Shown one piece after another: positions 1 through 5,783 of a DNA stretch of 8,703 nucleotides. A program made the position numbers and the translations under genes. The DNA comes from Victivallis vadensis. Its GTDB lineage: Bacteria > Verrucomicrobiota > Lentisphaeria > Victivallales > GWF2-50-93. The stretch covers positions 1 through 8,703 of the forward strand of contig DYRX01000183.1 of assembly GCA_020718525.1 (NCBI GenBank), written 5' to 3'. The first letter of the stretch is position 1. Every line of letters starts with the position of its first letter. The notes under the pieces were generated by a model. It was given only the letters and a program-made list of their open reading frames with translations. It was not told where the DNA came from and made no database searches.

Positions 1-39
1 TGAAAAGTATTTTTTTGACACTCAAAAAAATACTTTTCG
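1..39. repeat. AT-rich perfect hairpin next to truncated pilin gene
   Basis: Positions 2-18 pair without mismatch with 22-38 (17 bp) around a 3-nt loop CAC; position 1 can add a T-G wobble with 39. Each arm holds a run of seven T or A. It begins 9 bp beyond the stop codon of the minus-strand pseudopilin gene, so it could act as its transcription terminator, although the stem is much poorer in G+C than a usual intrinsic terminator and any U tract would lie outside the window. It could also be the end of a small mobile or repeated element. Only one copy is visible here. Confidence 0.6.
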
Positions 40-47
40 AGCAACGT

Positions 48-308
48 CTAGTTAAGGCATGACAGCCCAATCTGCTTCATCTGATTGACGCAAGTTATGT
101 ATTTTCCCTGCTCTTTCGCCGCGAGAAGGGCTGGGAGAAGCAAGGCGGCAAGAATCGCTATAATTGCAATCACAACCAACAGCTCGATGAGAGTGAAGGC
201 GAATCTTGGCAAGCCAAGCCACCTTCTTGTCATGGATCCCGATGCATTTACCAGAAGCGCACTTTTTCTACAGACTCTACCCCAGTCGTTGAACAAATGA
301 TTGTTCAT
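48..308 (-). pseudogene. Truncated type IV pseudopilin-like protein (N-terminal methylation motif only)
   Basis: The 86-residue product contains a prepilin N-terminus: a basic leader ending Arg-Phe-Ala, then FTLIELLVVIAIIAILAALL, the hydrophobic helix cut and methylated by prepilin peptidase. The residue before the Phe is Ala rather than the usual Gly. After the helix come ALLAAKEQGKYITCVNQMKQ and a short tail, the start of the PVC-type (DUF1559-like) pseudopilins, which normally run to 200-300 residues with a C-terminal beta domain. Here a TAG stop follows immediately, so the globular domain is missing. I prefer the ATG at 308 over that at 350 because a strong GGGGGAGA ribosome site lies just upstream (312-319) and the predicted transcript starts near 361, leaving almost no leader for the 350 start. 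A very short functional pilin-like peptide remains possible because promoter and ribosome site are intact. Confidence 0.7.
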
Positions 309-346
309 GTCTCTCCCCCTGTCTTGGTCATACAAATCAATAAAAA

Positions 347-363
347 ACATGTTACAAACATGT
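347..363. promoter_or_regulatory. Inverted repeat at +1: probable repressor operator
   Basis: The 17-bp sequence ACATGTT-ACA-AACATGT is a perfect 7+7 inverted repeat with a 3-bp centre. It covers about +1 to +15 of the predicted pseudopilin transcript, the classic place for an operator that blocks initiation or early elongation. The divergent GntR/LacI regulator is the nearest candidate to bind it, and a related palindrome (AAACATGTTT, 559-568) lies upstream of that regulator gene. The repeat is seen directly; the protein that binds it is inferred. Confidence 0.55.
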
Positions 364-367
364 CGCT

Positions 368-396
368 ATTATAGCATGATTATTAATATTTGTCAA
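368..396 (-). promoter_or_regulatory. Full-consensus sigma-70 promoter of the pseudopilin gene
   Basis: On the minus strand, TTGACA (396-391) is followed by exactly 17 bp and TATAAT (373-368). Both hexamers match the sigma-70 consensus perfectly with the optimal spacer. Transcription would start near 361, giving a leader of about 53 nt before the ATG at 308. A full-consensus promoter is rare in natural genes and usually needs a repressor to limit it; see the inverted repeat at 347-363. Confidence 0.8.
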
Positions 397-558
397 TGCC
401 CATATCAATTAAATAAGATTTTTTTGGGAGTTAGCTAAATCGTTCAGTCAATGATTTATCAGGGGAGCTCTTGGAACTGGCATAGGATCGTCCTGTTTTT
501 CTATTCGATCAACTCTGATTTTTCTGTCAAAGACTTTGGCATTGCTTGATTTTAGGGC

Positions 559-568
559 AAACATGTTT
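559..568. promoter_or_regulatory. Palindrome AAACATGTTT upstream of regulator; possible autoregulatory operator
   Basis: This is a perfect 10-bp palindrome sharing the half-site core AAACATGT with the inverted repeat at 347-363. It falls between a weak -35-like TTGATT (546-551) and a weak -10-like TACTTT (568-573), so a bound protein could block a promoter for the regulator gene. A second perfect 10-bp palindrome, CAATGCATTG, lies at 592-601. The rest of the stretch from 397 to 707, between the pseudopilin promoter and the regulator start, shows no convincing gene. The promoter assignment on this strand is weak. Confidence 0.3.
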
Positions 569-707
569 ACTTTAGCGCACAGATCGGCTTTCAATGCATT
601 GCAGTTTTGCGCGCGGACATTGCTAGGGGATTATTTTTCCTCAGTTTCAATACATCCGTCTTTTAATCTGCTTGCCGTGGCAAATTGTTGAGTGCAGGAG
701 AAACAGC

Positions 708-1850
708 ATGAATTTGGGAAATAGGATAAGATTGAACGTCAGGAAAAATAGCCCAGTCTATCAGGTGATGCTGGATGAGGTGATTGCCGCGGTCGAATCT
801 GGGGCACTGAAAGATGGCGACTGGCTTGATGGGGAGCATTCTCTGGCCCGGCAGTACAGCATTGGACGGACATCTGTCAGGGCGGCTCTCGGCGCGCTGA
901 TTGCGCGCGGGATTGCGGAGTCAGTGCCAGGAAAAGGCACAAGGATAATAAAAAGAAGAGATGCCCCGATATCCGAGGTTCTTATCCTTTTCCTGAGCGC
1001 ATTCACAAAGCTTTCCCTTGACAATTATTTCTATTCCAGCATCATAAATCACCTCGTGGATGTCTTTGCCAAAGATGGAATTCCCGTGAGGACCATTCAC
1101 CACACAAAGGCTCCAAGCAATGTGCTTTGGAAAGGCTTTTCCTTTCCCATGTCCACTGCCATAATTCTTCTCGCGGAAACGAGCATTTCATGCCTTCCCG
1201 ACAGGAAGCTTATCCGAGGGCCCGCCATACAGGTTGACCACAGCATTCCAGATCTGTGCCTGGATTCTTGCGAACTGGACAATTCGAAGATGTACAGTCT
1301 GGCCGCGGACCATCTCCTAAGCCTAGGGCATCGAAGCATCGCCTACATCGGATGGGTTCACGAGGATGACAAAGCCAGAATTCGGAGCGAAAGCTTTCCT
1401 TCCATAGCACAGAAAAGGGGGCTTTTCATGGCCCCTGAAAACATCATCAAAATCCATCAAGAAATAAAATTGGGAGTAGAATCCGCAGAGAAACTGCTGA
1501 GCAAAAAAAGAGACTTTACCGCAATCGTCGGATTTGGCGACACAATATCAAGCGGATTGATCCCAGCCTGCAGAAAAGCGAATGTGAAGGTGCCGGAAGA
1601 ACTTGCACTCTTTTGTCTTGGATATTACTCGAATCCAAATGAAGAGCTGGAGCTTGCGCATGTTGACGTTGATTTCGACAAAATGGCTGAAATTATCGTT
1701 GACAGATTGAATTTCAGGGCTCTGAACCCTTTGGCGCCGCCAGTATCCCTCTACGGCGACATCAAAATTGCGAACGGTACGACAATTTCGGACATCAGCG
1801 GATTGCACTCGGAGCAAAGAATTTGCGAAATCCGCAGAAAAAGATGCTAG
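708..1850 (+). CDS. GntR/LacI hybrid transcriptional regulator, AraR-like
   Basis: This 380-residue protein has the AraR architecture. Residues 16-82 form a GntR-type winged helix: an amphipathic first helix, the recognition segment SIGRTSVRAALGALIARGIA, and the wing VPGKGTRII. Residues 88-365 form a LacI/periplasmic-binding-protein-like effector domain, recognisable by DHLLSLGHRSIAYIG (201-215), the FGDTIS segment (277-282) where LacI proteins place an Asp that contacts sugar, KVPEELALFCLG, and IANGTTI near the end in place of the usual ERGST-like motif. Total length fits AraR proteins (about 360-385). The ATG at 708 is preferred over an in-frame TTG at 672 because AGGAGA (696-701) is ideally spaced. 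AraR-type proteins are usually repressors released by a sugar. It probably controls the genes downstream and perhaps the divergent pseudopilin promoter; the effector is unknown. The next gene starts 54 bp downstream, consistent with cotranscription. Confidence 0.88.
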   Translation: MNLGNRIRLNVRKNSPVYQVMLDEVIAAVESGALKDGDWLDGEHSLARQYSIGRTSVRAALGALIARGIAESVPGKGTRIIKRRDAPISEVLILFLSAFTKLSLDNYFYSSIINHLVDVFAKDGIPVRTIHHTKAPSNVLWKGFSFPMSTAIILLAETSISCLPDRKLIRGPAIQVDHSIPDLCLDSCELDNSKMYSLAADHLLSLGHRSIAYIGWVHEDDKARIRSESFPSIAQKRGLFMAPENIIKIHQEIKLGVESAEKLLSKKRDFTAIVGFGDTISSGLIPACRKANVKVPEELALFCLGYYSNPNEELELAHVDVDFDKMAEIIVDRLNFRALNPLAPPVSLYGDIKIANGTTISDISGLHSEQRICEIRRKRC

Positions 1851-1904
1851 CCTCTAGATTCTCATCTCCGGATATCCATATCAGACAATAACAATAAGGT
1901 GTTA

Positions 1905-2267
1905 ATGGCCATTTTTAGTCTCACATCCCTCTTTGCTGTCGTGGCAATTGCCGCCTATTCCGCACTTGCTAAAGATCAAAATGCGTCCGGAGAAAGCTAC
2001 ACCGCATCGATCGGGCTCGATGAAAAGCAGACACCGCTTGTCCTGGTGAAGATCAAGCCAGGAAGCTTCATTATGGGCGATGACAGGTTTTCAGAGAAGC
2101 CAGCCCACAAGGTGACTCTCAGCAAGGACTTCTACATAGGCAAATACGAACTGACACAGGCTCAATGGAGCAAGTTTGCCGAAAACAAGAGCGAATGGAA
2201 AGGCGACAACAGGCACACTGGTCACAATGTCGGCTTACGCATTGTGATTTGTCCAGAAATAAAATGA
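1905..2267 (+). pseudogene. Secreted SUMF1-domain protein with large internal in-frame deletion
   Basis: The 120-residue product begins with a hydrophobic signal segment ending Ala-Leu-Ala (about residue 22), then a SUMF1/FGE-sulfatase N-terminal region (TPLVLVKIKPGSFIMG, KPAHKVTL, FYIGKYELTQAQWSKF) closely matching the intact paralogue at 2627-3472. At residues 98-102 (WKGDN) it jumps straight to RHTGHNVGLRIVICPEIK, which corresponds to the last 17 residues of the paralogue (DHSGNNVACRVALVKVK). About 157 residues, the conserved core with the LPTEAEWEYA and GNVWEW motifs, are missing, yet the frame is kept. The ATG at 1905 has AAGG (1896-1899) before it; an in-frame GTG lies at 1899. The SUMF1 fold should not form without its core, so I call it a pseudogene, but it could still be translated. 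It looks like one copy of a tandem duplication with the gene at 2627. Confidence 0.75.
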
Positions 2268-2626
2268 CGGAATTCTATACGTTTCCACATATAAGCCTTG
2301 TTCTTGTTGCGCCGCCCCCAGCTTAGCGGTTGCAATGATCTGGACGTACCTTGACCGATCGGGGATTTTGTCTCCGACATATCTTGCTCAAGTGAAAAGT
2401 GTGGCATTGTGAAAAAGCGAAGATTATTCTGCATAAAGTTTAAAATCAGGCTTGAAAGGCATGAAAGCAATGTAAAATTAATTCACGTTCTTAAAAAACA
2501 AGTAAAATAGACAGGTATTGTCAAGAAATTGGCGAAAAATGAGATGTGCCGCTTGGGAAGACGCGTTTTCAGTCATCTGGGCTGTTGCAGTCTCAGCCAT
2601 GGTCAAAAGAATAAGGAGCCGATCAA
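2268..2626 (+). other. 359-bp gap between the two SUMF1-domain genes
   Basis: No convincing gene is seen on either strand; the short open frames here lack recognisable motifs or ribosome sites. The deleted core of the preceding SUMF1 gene is not found here, so it was lost rather than displaced. A TTGTCA (2518-2523) resembles a -35 box and TAAAAT (2503-2508) a -10 box, but neither has a good partner, so a promoter for the next gene is only suspected. CCGATCGG (2355-2362) is a short palindrome. The right end holds AAGGAG (2613-2618), a strong ribosome site 8 nt before the ATG at 2627. Confidence 0.5.
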
Positions 2627-3472
2627 ATGAACTTGTCAGCCTTTGCGTGCGTCGTTCTGCTCTCTTCAATAGCATCCGGGATTTTTGCAGGTGAGGCACC
2701 AGCAGGTACTCAGGGTGCAGACCACATCGCCTCAATAGGATTGAGCGAGGGGCAGACTCCGCTCGTCATGGTCAGAATCAAGGCGGGAAAATTTGTCATG
2801 GGAACGGATGGGGTGCCGAAGGAGAGTCCGGCGCATGAAGTTGAGATCGGCGATGATTATTACATTGGCAAATATGAAGTTACACAGGGGCAGTTCGGAA
2901 AATTCAAGCAGGTGGATCCAGGCAAATATGGCTGGAAAGGTGACAATATGCCTGCGCAGTATGTCTCCAGAAAGGACTGCGTCAATTTCTGCGAATGGCT
3001 CAACAAGAATGATTCGAAGAAGCCTGACGGCTACGTTTACCGTCTTCCGACCGAGGCGGAATGGGAATATGCCTGCAGAGCGGGAAGCAAGACTCTCTAT
3101 GTCTGTGGCGACGATAAGCAGGGGATGGACGAATACGCATGGCATGAGACAAACTCGAAAGGCATGACGCATGATGTCGGTGGAAAAAAGCCGAATGCGT
3201 GGGGGCTTTGCGACATGAACGGTAATGTCTGGGAGTGGTGTCAGGATCTCTATGACAAATATCCTTCGTCGGCGCAGAAGGATCCGAAGGGGCCGGAAAA
3301 GCTCCTTGATCCGAAGGATCCTTCTAAGACACTTTATCCCGTCTATGTCCTCAGGGGAGGATGCTGGTTCAGCGGTATGGAAACTTTACGTTCGACATTG
3401 AGGCACAATGCCGACAATGATCACAGCGGAAACAATGTCGCATGCAGGGTTGCCCTGGTCAAAGTCAAATGA
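2627..3472 (+). CDS. Secreted SUMF1/FGE-sulfatase-domain protein, probably not a true formylglycine generator
   Basis: A signal peptide covers residues 1 to about 22 (hydrophobic, ending Phe-Ala-Gly), followed by a complete SUMF1 domain (about 43-280 of 281): MVRIKAGKFVMGTD, YYIGKYEVTQGQFGKF, VSRKDCVNFCEWLN, YRLPTEAEWEYACRAG (138-153), AWGLCDMNGNVWEWCQDLYD (191-210), YVLRGGCWF (240-248). In true formylglycine-generating enzymes the segment after the GG motif carries two catalytic Cys (human 336 and 341). Here the equivalent places hold Ser249 and Leu254, although a Cys sits at 246. The copper-binding thiol pair therefore seems absent, which points to one of the many SUMF1-fold proteins that bind ligands or do other chemistry. 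It lacks the usual basic N-region of a signal peptide. The start is supported by AAGGAG at 2613-2618. It lies 85 bp before the Asp-box protein and is likely exported with it; its role is unknown. Confidence 0.88.
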   Translation: MNLSAFACVVLLSSIASGIFAGEAPAGTQGADHIASIGLSEGQTPLVMVRIKAGKFVMGTDGVPKESPAHEVEIGDDYYIGKYEVTQGQFGKFKQVDPGKYGWKGDNMPAQYVSRKDCVNFCEWLNKNDSKKPDGYVYRLPTEAEWEYACRAGSKTLYVCGDDKQGMDEYAWHETNSKGMTHDVGGKKPNAWGLCDMNGNVWEWCQDLYDKYPSSAQKDPKGPEKLLDPKDPSKTLYPVYVLRGGCWFSGMETLRSTLRHNADNDHSGNNVACRVALVKVK

Positions 3473-3557
3473 AAATCAGAATGATTCAGGGGAAAGGCGC
3501 TGTCTAGCGCGGAAAAATGTCATCTAGGTAAAATTCAACATAAAAGGCTGGTGTAGA

Positions 3558-5693
3558 ATGAAAAAGAATCTCTTTATGTTCTCGTCGCTCCTTCTTGCCG
3601 CTTCAGTTTTTTCACAGCAGGATGATGTAAAGCTTGTCGTCGGCTTTGAACCTGGAGATGACAAGTTCGCGGTTCATGAATGGGAGAAGGAAGGATACAA
3701 GAAGGGATTTGAGCGGGGGCAGTTTGTCAAGGAGCATGCGACGCAGGGCGAATATGCCCTCAAGGTTGTTCCAAAAAATTCGGAGGCACAGACTTGGAAG
3801 CAGATCGACAACTATTCCAAACGCAAATTCTCGATCTTGACAGGCGAGCCACCGCGTGGCGGTTACCATGATGTACAAGACTGGTTCTATCAGAGATACG
3901 GCACTTTCTGGGACGACGCGCTTAAGAACAGGATGTCCAAGCCCCGCGACTGGTCAGGCTATGAGGTTCTGCGTTTCGATGTCTTCAGCACGACAGCTCC
4001 GTTCATTCTGGGTCTGAAGATACTCGACTATGGCAGTGTGCCGCGAATACAGGCGGCTCCGCAGGGACTGCGCAGTTCTCTGATTTTATTCCGAATCCCT
4101 CCAGGCAAGGAGATGACTTGCGAAGTCAATCTGGGCGAACTTGCAAAAATCTGCGAGCTCGATCTTTCCAAGATTCACGGATTCAACATGAGATACAACG
4201 GCTACGAGGGGGATACGGATCTTTTCGTTGACAACGTCAGAGTCGTGAAAAAAGCCTCGATGGGTGCGGATGCGAAATTCCCGATTGTCGAGCCTGAAGG
4301 AGGCATAAAGCCTTTCACGCGAAAAGTTCTCCGCCTTGCGCCAGTCACAATGGTCGAAGACAAATTGAAGAAAAAATGCGGCAAGGTTGAAAAGCTAGGA
4401 CCACTTGTCGTCTATTCCGGAAAAGGCGCATACGCATGCAGTCAGGGACATTTGGGAGGTAGCGGACAGACATATTATCAGAATACTATTCGCAGTCCGT
4501 CCCCATACGACGACGACAGGATTGCGTTCATTTTCAGAGGCGAGGTTCCGAAGGGTGCCAGAAGGACGAGCGAATGCATCAGCGAGACCGACGGCTGTTT
4601 GGGAATGGCGACTTTTGACGGCGGAAAGACTTGGGGCGGAGTGACAGAAGGCGAGCCTGTAGCGACAAACTTTTTCGACTGGTTCTGGCGTGGAAGCATG
4701 TCGAGCGATCTTAGTGGCGACATCTATTTCTCCGGCACACAGAACTGCACATCCTACCACGAGCACTACGATGTCTTTTTCAGGCGTCTGAAATTTGCCG
4801 GGAACGGATGGTTCGAAGATCGTTTTACAATGATGGATCAGAACATGCAGAAATGCCCGATGTGGTCGAGATCCCTAAAAATAGCGGACGGACGGATCTG
4901 GTCAACTTGGAGCGACGGATGGGGCGGCATAATGAGCAAGTATTCCGACGACGACGGATATACCTGGATTCCTTGCAAGGATCCCGCGTCAAAGTCACTG
5001 CCGCGCCCCTTCTACACACCCTCGCTGGAAGAGCTTAAAAAGCCTGAGGCGAGCCGCAATCCCCCCCCGGCAGAGATTCTAATCTGGCCAGGAACGCCTA
5101 TTCTCTTCGCAGAAGGAAACAATGCCAAGAACGGAGGATATCTGCTTCCGTTCAAAGGCGGTGTCGCGGCGATGACAACTGAGGGATACTGGCAGGTGAA
5201 CGACGGCAAGGAATGGGGCAAAGTCAATCCCTGCCCAAAATGGAAGACGCAAAATCTCGGATTCGGCAGTGAGACAGTGATAGGAGACGGGAAGCTATTC
5301 TTTGCGAGAAGCGCCTTTCACGACGACGGCGGAGCGGAAAAGCTTAATGCGCTCGAAGCCGCCTGCCTCAAGGACGACGGATCGGGCTGGGAGGATGTCC
5401 AGGTGCTAGAAAGCGAAAATGTCGCCAATTCGCTCCTCACTTCGTCCGGAAAAAATGTGTATTGCTTCTACTCGAAGAAAAACGGCGACAAATACGAACT
5501 CAGGCATCGCAGATGGCGTGACGGAGTCTGGGAACCTTCCGTTCTTCTCTCGACGGAAGATGTCAGAATCAACCAAATCGCGACACCCCAGATTTCCCGC
5601 CCCAACTATGTCTGCCTCTTCTGGGATCAGCACACTTCCTCGGCAAACAAGGGACCAACCTGGGTTAAATTCATGAAATTTCCAAATGAATGA
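3558..5693 (+). CDS. Secreted protein with N-terminal beta-sandwich and C-terminal sialidase-like Asp-box propeller
   Basis: The 711-residue product starts with a clear signal peptide (MKKNLFMFSSLLLAASVFSQ, cut near residue 19-21). Residues about 26-232 look like a carbohydrate-binding jelly-roll: it opens with LVVGFEPGDD, contains WSGYEVLRFDVFS (132-144), and closes with LFVDNVRVV (222-230), the typical last strand of such domains. Residues about 280-710 resemble a sialidase-fold propeller: Asp boxes occur at ATFDGGKTWGG (351-361) and SDDDGYTW (463-470), with degenerate ones near 549-553 and 606-611. I cannot place the sialidase Arg triad, Tyr or Glu, so hydrolytic activity is unproven; it may be a glycoside hydrolase of another family or a glycan-binding protein. 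The ATG is supported by a modest AAGG (3544-3547) 10 nt upstream. Its place between a SUMF1 protein and a sugar-type transporter suggests glycan capture or breakdown outside the cytoplasm. Confidence 0.75.
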   Translation: MKKNLFMFSSLLLAASVFSQQDDVKLVVGFEPGDDKFAVHEWEKEGYKKGFERGQFVKEHATQGEYALKVVPKNSEAQTWKQIDNYSKRKFSILTGEPPRGGYHDVQDWFYQRYGTFWDDALKNRMSKPRDWSGYEVLRFDVFSTTAPFILGLKILDYGSVPRIQAAPQGLRSSLILFRIPPGKEMTCEVNLGELAKICELDLSKIHGFNMRYNGYEGDTDLFVDNVRVVKKASMGADAKFPIVEPEGGIKPFTRKVLRLAPVTMVEDKLKKKCGKVEKLGPLVVYSGKGAYACSQGHLGGSGQTYYQNTIRSPSPYDDDRIAFIFRGEVPKGARRTSECISETDGCLGMATFDGGKTWGGVTEGEPVATNFFDWFWRGSMSSDLSGDIYFSGTQNCTSYHEHYDVFFRRLKFAGNGWFEDRFTMMDQNMQKCPMWSRSLKIADGRIWSTWSDGWGGIMSKYSDDDGYTWIPCKDPASKSLPRPFYTPSLEELKKPEASRNPPPAEILIWPGTPILFAEGNNAKNGGYLLPFKGGVAAMTTEGYWQVNDGKEWGKVNPCPKWKTQNLGFGSETVIGDGKLFFARSAFHDDGGAEKLNALEAACLKDDGSGWEDVQVLESENVANSLLTSSGKNVYCFYSKKNGDKYELRHRRWRDGVWEPSVLLSTEDVRINQIATPQISRPNYVCLFWDQHTSSANKGPTWVKFMKFPNE

Positions 5694-5703
5694 TATTCCT
5701 GCT

Positions 5704-5731
5704 TTGCCTATCCGATATGAGCTGTTATATT
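5704..5731 (+). promoter_or_regulatory. Candidate sigma-70 promoter for the transporter gene
   Basis: TTGCCT (5704-5709) and TATATT (5726-5731) are separated by 16 bp, matching four and five of six consensus positions. Transcription would start near 5738, leaving about 46 nt of leader before the GTG at 5784. Two direct copies of GATATG (5714-5719 and 5735-5740), 21 bp apart, flank the -10 box and could be an activator or repressor site. The transporter may therefore be transcribed on its own as well as by read-through. Confidence 0.4.
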
Positions 5732-5783
5732 ATTGATATGGGAGATCTGCGTCAAATCAAATTAATAAAACTAGGGTGAAATT

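Noticed and set aside
309..350. Longer pseudopilin start at ATG 350
   Set aside because: It has no ribosome site and would leave only about 11 nt of leader from the predicted start near 361; the ATG at 308 has a strong site.
672..707. Upstream TTG start at 672 for the regulator
   Set aside because: It adds 12 residues of no known domain and has no ribosome site, whereas ATG 708 has AGGAGA ideally placed.
2222..2470. Minus-strand 82-codon open frame over the SUMF1 gap
   Set aside because: It overlaps the end of the damaged SUMF1 gene, has no recognisable motif and no convincing ribosome site; it looks like a chance frame.
3497..3510. Small hairpin GCGCT-GTCT-AGCGC between the SUMF1 and Asp-box genes
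   Set aside because: The stem is only 5 bp and has no T tract after it, so it is not a supported terminator.
4089..4100. FRIP tetrapeptide (residues 178-181) in the Asp-box protein, resembling the sialidase FRIP motif
   Set aside because: It lies inside the N-terminal beta-sandwich, before the propeller, in LFRIPPGKEMTCEVNLGEL, a normal strand of that domain. The true sialidase motif sits at the start of the propeller, so this match is coincidental.
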